A stretch of 64,000 nt of DNA, from positions 37,850 through 101,849 of the forward strand of contig CALIOE010000061.1 in assembly GCA_938044775.1 (NCBI GenBank). The letters are read 5' to 3'. The translations under genes and the position numbers were made by a program. Numbering within the stretch: position 1 is the first letter of the stretch; every line of letters begins with the position of its first letter. Shown one piece after another: positions 10,338 to 18,765 of this stretch. The notes under the pieces are model-generated. The model was given only the letters and a program-made list of their open reading frames with translations. It was not told the origin of the DNA and did no database searches. This DNA comes from an uncultured Rhizobiaceae group bacterium (lineage in GTDB: Bacteria; Pseudomonadota; Alphaproteobacteria; Rhizobiales; Rhizobiaceae).

Positions 10338-11087
10338 ATGCGGAATGGAGACTGGAAACACATCTGGATAACCGGAGCGAGCTCTGGATTGGGAGAGCAC
10401 ACAGCACGCCTGCTTGCCGAGCAGGGCTACCAGGTTTCAATTTCGGCAAGATCGGCGGATAAACTTGATGCCATCGCCAACGGATTTGAAAACGTGACGG
10501 TCTATCCCGCGGATGTGACCGACGCCGACGCGTTGAAAAGGACTGTTGCTGAGGCGGAAGCCGCGCATGGCTCCATCGATCTCGCGTTGTTTTGTGCAGG
10601 TGCCTGGTTTCAGTCCAGCGTCAAAAACATGAACACCGAGAATTTCTCAAAAACGCTCGACGTGAATGTGATGGGGGTTGTGAACGCACTTGATGCTGTT
10701 TTACCCCAGATGTTCTCCCGCAAGGCCGGCCACGTTGCCTGGGTTTCGTCGGTTGCCGGCTACGGCGGACTGCCGAATGCCGCTTCCTATGGCTCCAGCA
10801 AGGCAGCTTTGATCAACATGGCGGAATCTATGAAACCTGAATTGAACAGGGAAGGGATCACGGTCAGCGTGGTCAATCCGGGCTTTGTGAGAACTCCGAT
10901 GACAGACAAGAACAAATTTCCCATGCCCTTTATCATGGAGCCCGAGGATGCAGCTCGGGCCATCGTGTCGGGATTGAGGCGCAAGAAATTTGAAGTCGCC
11001 TTTCCCTGGCAATTGGTGACGATCCTCAAGTTTCTTAATCGCCTGCCCTATTGGCTCTATTTTGCCCTGGTAAAGCGCACCCTGTGA
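10338..11087 (+). CDS. SDR oxidoreductase, lipid-type cluster
   Basis: 249 residues from the ATG at 10338 (RNGDWKHIWITGASSGLGEH); an in-frame ATG 29 codons upstream adds only a polar, unconserved leader. Cofactor loop TGASSGLG, catalytic Ser (VSSVAG) and YGSSK (YxxxK) are intact. The C-terminus ends in a hydrophobic/basic stretch (LNRLPYWLYFALVKRTL) that could sit on a membrane, fitting a fatty-acyl or lipid substrate. It converges on the DUF1365 gene 14 bp away. SDR, DUF1365 and FAD amine-oxidase-like genes recur together around cyclopropane/furan fatty-acid synthase genes in proteobacteria, which is why I place it in lipid modification. Confidence 0.82.
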   Translation: MRNGDWKHIWITGASSGLGEHTARLLAEQGYQVSISARSADKLDAIANGFENVTVYPADVTDADALKRTVAEAEAAHGSIDLALFCAGAWFQSSVKNMNTENFSKTLDVNVMGVVNALDAVLPQMFSRKAGHVAWVSSVAGYGGLPNAASYGSSKAALINMAESMKPELNREGITVSVVNPGFVRTPMTDKNKFPMPFIMEPEDAARAIVSGLRRKKFEVAFPWQLVTILKFLNRLPYWLYFALVKRTL

Positions 11088-11100
11088 TTTCGCTACAGCA

Positions 11101-11889
11101 CTAGCCGTAAACGATGCGTTGCGGGGGCGGCGCCGGCCTGTCTTTAAGGCGCATCCCTTTGCGCCAAAGCTTCAGGGCCTCCCAGTGAATGCCGGCGACT
11201 ACCTTGGCAGTCATCAGGGGATACGCGAAAAACATGCCCAACAGCGCGCGGTCAGACAGGGGCGTTCGACGCCCTGTGAAGTGGGTGCGGAGCATGGGGT
11301 TGCCGTCGATTCGCAAAGCCACGCCGATTGTAAGATTGTCGCCCGGTGCAAGCACATGAAAGCAATAGTCTCCTTCCACATCGTTGAAAGGGGACACGTA
11401 AAACGCCTTTTCAATTGTGTGCGCGTAGGTCCCGTTGGCAGGCTCGCCAGCCGTTAGAATGTAGGTAAGGTCCTCGCCGAAAGTGTTCCGCACTTCGTAA
11501 ATCATCAGGACGGGATCATCGTATTCGTTCAAGCAAAAATACACGGTGAGCGGGTTGAAGGCAAAACCCAAAATGCGCGGATAACACAGGACCATGATGC
11601 GCCTGACCTGATCCCTCAGCCCGCACTTTTCAACTTGTTCCCAGCCGAATTCAGAGAGGCTGGTGCCATCGCGATGACCGTGGTGATGCTGAACCAGGCT
11701 GAACAGGTTGAATCGGTCGAGGCTGAACAGGCTCAGGTTTCGTGAAGTTTCCTCCAGCTGATCCACATCAAGCAGCAGTGAAAACACCTTGTAGCGAAGT
11801 TTGTGTTGAACCGGACGTAAGCGCTTGTGAACGACCTCACCTCGGTAGATGAATCCGGCGTCTGGGACTGTGTGCTCATTTGCAGCCAT
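11101..11889 (-). CDS. DUF1365 family protein
   Basis: 262 residues matching the DUF1365 pattern: N-terminal FIYRGEVVHKRLRPVQHKL with a YKVF turn, LFSLVQHHHGHRDG, and central NPLTVYFCLNEYD and VRNTFGED blocks. There is no signal peptide. The biochemical role is not established; members sit beside FAD-dependent oxidoreductases and cyclopropane-fatty-acid synthases. Here its ATG overlaps the stop of the upstream FAD gene as TAATG, which indicates translational coupling and a shared function. The stop at 11101 faces the convergent SDR. Confidence 0.9.
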   Translation of the reverse strand: MAANEHTVPDAGFIYRGEVVHKRLRPVQHKLRYKVFSLLLDVDQLEETSRNLSLFSLDRFNLFSLVQHHHGHRDGTSLSEFGWEQVEKCGLRDQVRRIMVLCYPRILGFAFNPLTVYFCLNEYDDPVLMIYEVRNTFGEDLTYILTAGEPANGTYAHTIEKAFYVSPFNDVEGDYCFHVLAPGDNLTIGVALRIDGNPMLRTHFTGRRTPLSDRALLGMFFAYPLMTAKVVAGIHWEALKLWRKGMRLKDRPAPPPQRIVYG

Positions 11890-13244
11890 TATTCTGCCGC
11901 TTCCGTCAGTGGGATATCCTGGTCCAGTGAAATACGCCCGGATTCGTCAGCAACATTCCATGGTCGCCGCACATCGCCAAGTTGTTCCGCAACCGCCAAG
12001 CCGGCCTGCAAACCGTCTTCGTGGAAACCAGCGCCGAAATGAGCGCCGCAGAACCATGTCCGGTTTACGCCCTGAATTGACCACAGCTCGCGCTGAGCCT
12101 GCAGGGCATCGGCATCAAACAGCGGGTGCATATAGTCAAACTCTGCAGCCACGTTACTGATTTCAGAACCCTCTGGCGGATTTAGGGTGACAAAGACATT
12201 CTCCCTGGTTGCCAGCTTTTGCAGGGAATTCATCCAATAGGTCACGCACAGGTCCGGCTCTTTGCCTTCGGCCCGCGACGCACCGACCTGGCCATCGAAA
12301 TCGAGATAGTTCCAGCTTGCCCATGTAAGCCGGCGTTTGGGCATGTAGTTTCGGTCACGATGCAGCACGGCTTTGTTTTTGGCATAATGAAACTTGCCGA
12401 GCAGTTCAGATTCACTCTGGCTCGGATCTGAAAGCATCGCCAGCGCCTGATCGCCGTGGCTGGCGATCACAACCTGGTCAAAGACATGATCAATGCCGTT
12501 GCTGTCGGTCAGGCTGACCCCACCGGGCCGGCGTATTATGCGCTTGATAGGAGTGCCGGTACGAACGTCGATTGTGCTGTCGGCCAGAAGCTTTGCGACA
12601 TAGACTTCGGATCCACCAATGACTGTTCCCCATTTGGGGCGGCCATCGACCTGAAGCAGACCGTGATTGTGGAAAAAGCGAATAAACGCCTTGGCCGGAT
12701 ACTCCGTCATATCGTTGAGCTTGCTGGACCAGATTGCTCCGGCCATAGGCAACAGGTGATGATCGATAAAGGTGCGTGAATAATCGTTGCGGCTCAAATA
12801 CTCCATCAGCGTTGTTCGGTCGTCCAGCGCCTCCATGTCCTTTGGCGCCTCGCGGAAGAACCGCAAAATATCCCGGATCATCCGCCAGTGTGAAGGCCGC
12901 ATCAGATTGGATGCCTGGCCGAACAGTCCCCAGTAGGTGCCGCCGGCATACTCATAGGCCCCGTTGGCCATTGACGCTGAAAACCCCATATCGGTTTTGT
13001 GAACGGGAACTTTTAGGTGATCGAACAAGGCACAAAGATTGGGATAGGTAGCCTCGTTGAAACAAATGAAGCCGGTATCAACCGGTATCTGTCGGCCTTC
13101 GATGTCAATGGTTACCGTATTTGAATGGCCGCCAACTCGATCATCTGCTTCGAACAGGGTTACGTTGTGCTTCTTGTCCAGCAGCCAAGCGGCGGAGAGA
13201 CCTGAAACACCAGAGCCGACAACGGCAATATTCAGAGGGTGCAT
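11889..13244 (-). CDS. FAD-dependent amine-oxidase-like oxidoreductase
   Basis: 451 residues. The N-terminal Rossmann motif VVGSGVSGLSAAWLL and the acidic strand end (LFEADDRVGGHSNT) bind FAD; the C-terminal block WFCGAHFGAGFHEDGLQAGL closes the FAD site. It is the NAD(P)/FAD-binding partner that normally accompanies DUF1365 and an SAM-dependent fatty-acid synthase; in characterised clusters such flavoproteins act on unsaturated or cyclopropane acyl chains. It is translationally coupled to DUF1365 (TAATG). No cfa-like methyltransferase lies beside it here, so the substrate-forming enzyme must be elsewhere or the pair acts alone. The function is inferred from context only. Confidence 0.9.
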   Translation of the reverse strand: MHPLNIAVVGSGVSGLSAAWLLDKKHNVTLFEADDRVGGHSNTVTIDIEGRQIPVDTGFICFNEATYPNLCALFDHLKVPVHKTDMGFSASMANGAYEYAGGTYWGLFGQASNLMRPSHWRMIRDILRFFREAPKDMEALDDRTTLMEYLSRNDYSRTFIDHHLLPMAGAIWSSKLNDMTEYPAKAFIRFFHNHGLLQVDGRPKWGTVIGGSEVYVAKLLADSTIDVRTGTPIKRIIRRPGGVSLTDSNGIDHVFDQVVIASHGDQALAMLSDPSQSESELLGKFHYAKNKAVLHRDRNYMPKRRLTWASWNYLDFDGQVGASRAEGKEPDLCVTYWMNSLQKLATRENVFVTLNPPEGSEISNVAAEFDYMHPLFDADALQAQRELWSIQGVNRTWFCGAHFGAGFHEDGLQAGLAVAEQLGDVRRPWNVADESGRISLDQDIPLTEAAE

Positions 13245-13348
13245 AGAGGAATTTTCATTTGCGACTTTGCGGAATTACGCAACAAGGAACGTTCGGCAAG
13301 CAAGCGAAGTTTCAATAAATTCCCGGACGATTCGTCGCAGCTCAACCC

Positions 13349-14242
13349 CTAGGGGTGCAGCTGCAACATCCAGTTGAGCTCCCGCCGCCAGTCGACCATA
13401 CGTACCGGCGTGCCGTGGACTCCGTTGTTGAACATCACAAAGCGGGCCGGATAGTCCGTTGCTGTCTTCCGCAAGGTCTCAAAAAACGATTTTTGAGCGC
13501 TGGGGCTGAAGACGGTATCGGCTGATCCGTGGGCGAAATAGAGGGGAATGCGGCGTCTCTTTTTTTTCAAAAGCGGCGAGCTGAGAAATGCTTTTTCTGC
13601 GTTGGTGCCCAGGAAGAACATACCGTCGATCTGCGAAGATGCGGCTTTTGTTCCAAGCAGCTTCCAACACACCGCGCCCCCCATGGAGCCGCACGCAACG
13701 ATCATGGTGGTCGTGGGCGACTTCACTCTGAATTCGGTCATCAGAGCCAGAATGTCCTCGGTTCCGGCCTTTCCAAAGTCCGTGTAGTCGGGTGTAAGCA
13801 ACAACCCGTCGTTTCGCGCCATCAGGTTCTGCAAGCGGTTGAAATTGCCCCCGAATGTCCAGTCATTGACACCTTGAAACCGGTTGCCGCCACGACCGTA
13901 GAGATAAATTATCGTGACTTTTGCCCCACCTTTGTATTTGCCCACCGCAAACATCTTTTGCGAGCCGTTTGGCGAATTGTATTTCAGCACCCGACGAGAC
14001 CACCTGACCCGCTCGTTCACGTAGTCCCGTTTCGCTCGCCTTCTTGGGATTTCGTCGCGCGCGAAGATGTCGCGTGCCTTGTCGTAGTCGATGAGCAGGT
14101 AGTTTCCTCCGGCAGACCTTTCGAGGGCGGTTGGATAGGCAAATAACTCGTTCTTGAAAGGCGCCAGCTTCAGGTGCTTCGAAGTTGCAGGAAGTGCCAA
14201 CAACATCGTGAAAATCAGCAGAAGGAGGAGGCGCTTCGTCAT
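13349..14242 (-). CDS. Secreted alpha/beta-hydrolase-like protein
   Basis: 297 residues with an N-terminal signal peptide (KRLLLLLIFTMLLALPATS) and an alpha/beta-hydrolase core. A nucleophile elbow is visible in VACGSMGGAV (G-x-S-x-G), an acid in YFAHGSADTVFS and a late His in FNNGVHGTPVR, i.e. a complete Ser-Asp-His set. The oxyanion strand could be YLYGRGGN. It should act in the periplasm on an ester or amide I cannot name. The start overlaps the stop of the DMT exporter as ATGA, so the two are co-translated, which suggests a shared substrate. I do not recognise a named family. Confidence 0.78.
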   Translation of the reverse strand: MTKRLLLLLIFTMLLALPATSKHLKLAPFKNELFAYPTALERSAGGNYLLIDYDKARDIFARDEIPRRRAKRDYVNERVRWSRRVLKYNSPNGSQKMFAVGKYKGGAKVTIIYLYGRGGNRFQGVNDWTFGGNFNRLQNLMARNDGLLLTPDYTDFGKAGTEDILALMTEFRVKSPTTTMIVACGSMGGAVCWKLLGTKAASSQIDGMFFLGTNAEKAFLSSPLLKKKRRRIPLYFAHGSADTVFSPSAQKSFFETLRKTATDYPARFVMFNNGVHGTPVRMVDWRRELNWMLQLHP

Positions 14243-15168
14243 TGCAGTTTTGTCGCCGAGGCTGGAGGCGTGATGGGCGGCTTGGAGGCTCTCGACTCCC
14301 GGTAGGAAATATAGGTTGCCGCTCCGACGATGATCGTACCACCGAGAATGACAAAAGGATCAAGCGGCTCGCCGAAGGCGATAATTCCAAGGGCTGAAGC
14401 CCAGACCAGTTGCAAAAACGTAATGGGTTGGGTGACCGAGATGGGAGCTGCTGCGAGCGCTTTTGTCATAGCATAGTGGCCGAATGTGGCACACAGCGCA
14501 GTGATGAAGAGCCAAAACAGGTCCCGGTTTGTGGGAGTCTGCCAGTCGACAAGCGCCATGGGCAGGAGAAACAAGGTGCAAAACAGCGTGAGCATCGCCA
14601 CGATTGTCTGGGGGTCGGTACGCCCTGTGAGACTTTTGGTCAAAAGATAAGAAATCGCGAATACCGGCGCCGTGCACAATTGTGCAAGTTGCCCGATGGA
14701 TACTTCCTGGAATCCGGGGCGCAAGATGACCAGGGCCCCGGCCAGGCCGGCAACGACACCAAACAGCCGTCTGGCTCTCAGTCTCTCACCCAGGAACAGG
14801 GCGGCACCTATCGTTATGAAGATTGGCGTCACATAGCCGATCGCTGTGACTTCGGCGATTGGAATTCGCGCCATGGCGTAAAACCACAAAGTGACGCCGG
14901 CCGCATGAGCAACGCCGCGGATCACGAATATGCCCATCAGGTCTGTCTCGGGTCTGTTCTTCGCCAGCTTCCAGAGGCTTGGAGCCATGATGACAAGGCC
15001 AAATGCATATCGGATAAAGGCTGACTCCGCAGCCGGCAGGGATGAGCCGAGATTGCGAATTATGCCAGTAACAAAGACGAACATGAATGTGGTGATGATC
15101 ATCCACACCACCCCTTGGGCGGTGCTGCTCATGCGTTTACGGGGAAGGGGTGTCGTCGTTGTGCTCAC
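14239..15168 (-). CDS. DMT superfamily (EamA) transporter
   Basis: 309 residues, ten hydrophobic segments in two repeats of five, each an EamA domain (first repeat ends ALFLGERLRARRLFGVVAGLAGALVI, second GIIAFGEPLDPFVILGGTII; GE-x-L markers). It is an inner-membrane carrier for a small metabolite, usually export. It starts with GTG at 15168 (GTG-AGC-ACA). It is coupled by a 4-bp ATGA overlap to the secreted hydrolase downstream. It is one of three EamA carriers in the window, none next to an obvious biosynthetic pathway. Confidence 0.9.
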   Translation of the reverse strand: MSTTTTPLPRKRMSSTAQGVVWMIITTFMFVFVTGIIRNLGSSLPAAESAFIRYAFGLVIMAPSLWKLAKNRPETDLMGIFVIRGVAHAAGVTLWFYAMARIPIAEVTAIGYVTPIFITIGAALFLGERLRARRLFGVVAGLAGALVILRPGFQEVSIGQLAQLCTAPVFAISYLLTKSLTGRTDPQTIVAMLTLFCTLFLLPMALVDWQTPTNRDLFWLFITALCATFGHYAMTKALAAAPISVTQPITFLQLVWASALGIIAFGEPLDPFVILGGTIIVGAATYISYRESRASKPPITPPASATKLQ

Positions 15169-15213
15169 GCGTCATATGTGCGCCGAATTTGTGTTACCGT
15201 CCAGCGTCGAAAT

Positions 15214-15540
15214 TTACTGTCTGGGCAGTAAGTGGTCGAGCCGGGCGACCGTTGTTTGCAACGCGGGTGTCATCTGCGAGGAAAGGCAGCCCTGGCCCAG
15301 GTCCCGCCAGAACGGATTGTTCTGCGCCATCACGCATTTCGCCTGAAAGGAGCGCTCTCCGATCGTAATGCAGATCACATCGCCAAGATCTTTGCGATCG
15401 CCGGCACTGTCGGTGCAAAAGCACTCCGGTTTGGCGGCCTTAGGGCGTTTCAAAAACTTAGTCTGAGCATATGCGGTCGTGCACAGCACAAAAGTCGCGC
15501 CGAGGACGGATGCAAGAAAGGTTTTGATCGGTCTTTCCAT
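15214..15540 (-). CDS. Small secreted Cys-containing hypothetical protein
   Basis: 108 residues beginning MERPIKTFLASVLGATF, a clear signal peptide cut after AYA-Q. The mature part carries five cysteines (ECFC, VIC, KC, GC) that could form disulfides in the periplasm. I recognise no domain. The ATG has a GGAAG upstream. The opposite strand also has an open frame across this region, but it lacks signal or domain features, and the signal peptide decides for this strand. It lies between two convergently or divergently placed metabolic genes and gives no functional clue. Confidence 0.62.
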   Translation of the reverse strand: MERPIKTFLASVLGATFVLCTTAYAQTKFLKRPKAAKPECFCTDSAGDRKDLGDVICITIGERSFQAKCVMAQNNPFWRDLGQGCLSSQMTPALQTTVARLDHLLPRQ

Positions 15541-15762
15541 GCTTCCAGACTACCATAATTTCCAGACTTTCCAAATTGGGCCTTCAAAAGATGCTGAAAC
15601 AGCGCCCCGGGCCCGTTCCGCGAGTTGCCTCCATGGAATTCATTTGTGCTGCTCGATTGCGCGGAAATCGTACTGGGAGTGCCGCACCGTACGGATTCCA
15701 TACTTGATTTCCGGACAATGCTCACGCCAATTGTGAACCGAACTCTGATTGGAGACTACACT

Positions 15763-16986
15763 ATGAGCGGACCCCTATCCGGTTTGAGGGTTATCGACCT
15801 GTCGCGAATTCTTGCCGGCCCGACCTTGACGCAAACGCTGGCGGATCTTGGTGCCGAAGTGATCAAGATCGAGCGACCTGGCAGAGGGGATGATACACGC
15901 ACGTGGGGTCCGCCGTGGCTCAAGGATGAAGAGGGAAAAGAAACCGATCAGGCAGGATATTATCTGTCTGCCAACCGCGGCAAACATTCGTTAACAGTAG
16001 ATATTGCCAGCCCTGAAGGTGCTGATCTGGTACGTGATCTCGTGCGGGACGCAGACTTTTTTGTTGAAAATTTCAAGGTCGGCGGTCTGGCCAAGGCAGG
16101 GCTTGACTATAACAGCTTGCGGGACATCAATCCGGGGCTGATTTACCTGTCTATCACCGGGTTTGGACAAACCGGCCCGGATGCCGGGCAGCCGGGTTAC
16201 GACTATCTCATCCAGGCCCGTGGCGGACTCATGAGCATAACCGGCCACGAAGACAGCGATCCGGGAGCCGGACCCATGCGGGTTGGCGTGGGTATTTGCG
16301 ATCTCCAAACCGGACTGATGGGGGGCATCGGCATGCTCGCGGCGCTGTATCACCGGGAGAAAACCGGCCACGGACAGCACATCGATATAGCCCTGCTCGA
16401 CACGCAAGTGTCTGGCCTGGTCAATCAGGCATTCAACTATCTGATCACTGATCAGGTTCCGCGGCGCACTGGGGCCTGGCATCCAAACCTGGCGCCGTAT
16501 CAACCCTTCGAAACGGCAGACGATCCGATCGTGGTGGCGGTGGGTAACGATACTCAGTTTGCCGACATGTGTCGTGTTGTCGGCACGCCGGCGCTGGTTG
16601 AGGATTCACGTTTCGCGCGGATGAAGGATCGCAACAAGAACCGGGCGGCGCTTGCTGCTCTGATCACAATTGAGACCCGCAAGAAACCGGCGTCGCATTG
16701 GCTATCTGAGCTGCCGTCAAACAATGTCCCGGCATGTCCGATCAACAATATTGAACAGGTATTTGCAGACCCTCAGGTTGTAGAGCGAGGCATGCGATTG
16801 GAGCTTGACCATCCGCTGGCGGGTAAAGTGCCTGGTGTGGCCAATCCGCTGAAATTTTCTGAGACGAGAATTCAGTACTCCAAAGCGCCGCCGGTTCTTG
16901 GCGAAGACACGGACGATGTGTTGACAAGGGTCCTGGGGAAGAGCGCAGAAGAGGTGGCGAACTTAAAGGCCAAAGGCGTGATATAA
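15763..16986 (+). CDS. CaiB/BaiF family III CoA-transferase
   Basis: About 407 residues from the ATG at 15763, which is preceded by GGAG; the open frame reaches further upstream but without conserved sequence. The family start GPLSGLRVIDLSRILAGPT and DLGAEVIKIERPGRGDDTR are typical, and the catalytic Asp is expected in SGFDYLIQ-type context here written GYDYLIQARGG. C-terminal NNIEQVFADPQVVERGM and GVANPLKFSET complete the fold. It moves CoA between carboxylic acids in an intramolecular disulfide-like, ordered mechanism; the acid is unknown. It stands alone and converges on the hydrolase at 17014. Confidence 0.92.
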   Translation: MSGPLSGLRVIDLSRILAGPTLTQTLADLGAEVIKIERPGRGDDTRTWGPPWLKDEEGKETDQAGYYLSANRGKHSLTVDIASPEGADLVRDLVRDADFFVENFKVGGLAKAGLDYNSLRDINPGLIYLSITGFGQTGPDAGQPGYDYLIQARGGLMSITGHEDSDPGAGPMRVGVGICDLQTGLMGGIGMLAALYHREKTGHGQHIDIALLDTQVSGLVNQAFNYLITDQVPRRTGAWHPNLAPYQPFETADDPIVVAVGNDTQFADMCRVVGTPALVEDSRFARMKDRNKNRAALAALITIETRKKPASHWLSELPSNNVPACPINNIEQVFADPQVVERGMRLELDHPLAGKVPGVANPLKFSETRIQYSKAPPVLGEDTDDVLTRVLGKSAEEVANLKAKGVI

Positions 16987-17013
16987 TTGACCCCCCTTGG
17001 CCGCTGATTGGGC

Positions 17014-17940
17014 TCATCTGGCGATGTTGTTGTCCAGCCACGTGATGAAATCTGAGGTGGTCTGATCGCGGTTTTTCTCGTTCAGGCTTTCGTGACGTGT
17101 GTCTTTTAACAAGTTGAAAGACACACTTTCCATCCCCCGGGCTTTCATTCGTTTCTCGATACTTGCCACTGCACGGCCGTTCTCAGAACAGGGATCTTCC
17201 TCGCCGGCCTGCAAATGGATCGGGAGATCTGCTGGAAGCTTGGACAGATGTTCATCACTTGCTGCGAAGCGAATGCCTTCGAGAACATCAAGCCACATGC
17301 CAATGGAAACATCGAATCCGCACAGCGGATCTTCGACATATTTGTCGACCTCGACAGTGTCGCGCGAAAGCCAGTCGAAATTGGTTCGGTTCGGCGCAAA
17401 CACCTTGTTCCACGCATCAAAAGAGAGCCTGGCCGCGATCCCACTCGGCACGTCGGACCCTTTGAAGAATCTCTCAAATCTGAGGATCGCTCCATAGAGA
17501 GTGACAAGTGCTCCGGTTTCAACACCGGCGTTCCAGAGTGCGGCGCCCGATACCATCAGCGGTGCCCGCAAAATGTGATTGAAAGCAATTATCGAACCCA
17601 TTGAGTGTCCGAAACAGACGACAGGGACGTCCGGGTGCTTTTCCGTGATCATGACATTCACTGCCGCCACGTCGCTTAGAACCTGATCCCATCCTGACTT
17701 TGGCGCAAAGATTCCAAGAGAAGTCCCGTCCGCCCGTGTATGGCCGTGACCGCGATGGTCCTGGGCATAGGTGCCGTAACCGGCTTCGGCGAGGCTTTCT
17801 GCAAACCGGCCGTAACGACCAGCATGTTCAGCCATACCGTGGTTCACATGGACGATCGCCTTGGGGTTCGCTGGAACCAGGCGATAGAGGTTGAGTTCAG
17901 CTCCGCTCGGGGCATCAAAATTCTCGCCGAACCACGACAT
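17014..17940 (-). CDS. Alpha/beta hydrolase, monoacylglycerol-lipase-like
   Basis: 308 residues from the ATG at 17940. HVNHGMAEHAGRYGRFAESL and YAQDHRGHGHT are hallmarks of the serine-aminopeptidase S33/monoglyceride lipase group. The nucleophile is in CFGHSMGS, the acid in AGEEDPCSENG and the His in DTRHESLNE. The upstream SDR stop and this ATG share a base (TGATG), so translation is coupled. The frame extends 13 codons upstream within the SDR gene, but the conserved part begins at MSWFGENFDAPSG. It likely hydrolyses a lipid or acyl ester in the cytoplasm. Confidence 0.88.
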   Translation of the reverse strand: MSWFGENFDAPSGAELNLYRLVPANPKAIVHVNHGMAEHAGRYGRFAESLAEAGYGTYAQDHRGHGHTRADGTSLGIFAPKSGWDQVLSDVAAVNVMITEKHPDVPVVCFGHSMGSIIAFNHILRAPLMVSGAALWNAGVETGALVTLYGAILRFERFFKGSDVPSGIAARLSFDAWNKVFAPNRTNFDWLSRDTVEVDKYVEDPLCGFDVSIGMWLDVLEGIRFAASDEHLSKLPADLPIHLQAGEEDPCSENGRAVASIEKRMKARGMESVSFNLLKDTRHESLNEKNRDQTTSDFITWLDNNIAR

Positions 17941-18635
17941 CAGAATTTTTCGACCCAGGGGCGCAGTTCGATCTCCCATGCCCAGCTTGATCGTGGTTGA
18001 TCAAGGAAATGGAGATAGCTGTCAGCAATGGCATCGGGGTCGAGCATTGAATCGGGATTGTCTGAAGCGTCGACCCGCTCGGGCCGGTTGGCGTTGCGAA
18101 TGCCGCCATCGATCACAAAATGGCCAATGTGAATGCCTTGTGGATGCAATTCTCGCGCCAGGCTTTGCGCCAGTCCCCGCAACGCAAACTTGCCCATCGC
18201 GAAGGTTGAGGAATTTGGATATCCCTTTACCCCGGCCGAGGCGCCGGTGAACAGGATCGCACCGTTGTTATGGGGCAACATCCGCTTTGCTGCCTGCTGC
18301 GCCATCAGAAATGCACCAAACGCCGTGGTCAGTATTGCTGATTTCACGGTCTCCGGATCAAGCTCCGTCACCGAGCCTCGCACCCGGGCCGACGGATTGT
18401 AGATGGCGACGTCGAGCGGCTCGCCGATCTCATCCGCTGCAGCAAACACTTTCTCCATGTCTTGAGAATTTGCGGCGTCACACCCTACCAGGACTGCATC
18501 TGTCTCCCTTTGCAAAGCATCCAGTTTGTCGACATTGCGGGCTGCCAGAACCAATTTGTGCCCCCTGCTGTGAAGTTTGGTCGCCAGAGACGCCGAAAGT
18601 CCGGCACCGGCACCTATGATCACTGCTGTGCCCAT
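17940..18635 (-). CDS. Atypical SDR protein with Phe in place of catalytic Tyr
   Basis: 231 residues with a Rossmann start AVIIGAGAGLSASLA and a DNA of the SDR fold throughout, but the active site departs from the family. The NNAG position reads IYNPSA, the Ser is kept (TGASAGVKG, about residue 133), and the YxxxK motif reads FAMGK with Phe at about residue 145 and Lys at 149. A missing Tyr argues against classical proton transfer, so it may reduce another type of substrate, use a different acid, or have lost catalysis. It is coupled to the downstream alpha/beta hydrolase by TGATG. The sequence is otherwise full length and intact. Confidence 0.85.
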   Translation of the reverse strand: MGTAVIIGAGAGLSASLATKLHSRGHKLVLAARNVDKLDALQRETDAVLVGCDAANSQDMEKVFAAADEIGEPLDVAIYNPSARVRGSVTELDPETVKSAILTTAFGAFLMAQQAAKRMLPHNNGAILFTGASAGVKGYPNSSTFAMGKFALRGLAQSLARELHPQGIHIGHFVIDGGIRNANRPERVDASDNPDSMLDPDAIADSYLHFLDQPRSSWAWEIELRPWVEKF

Positions 18636-18765
18636 GGCGATTTCTCCTTACGTTCCCGATACTTCATCTTGTTTTAATAGTGGGCAGCCGCTAAATGGAT
18701 TGCAACACACCCCAACAGCTTGCGCAGACTTATTGTCCGTCGCTTTTTTCGCGGAGACTTGCCCC

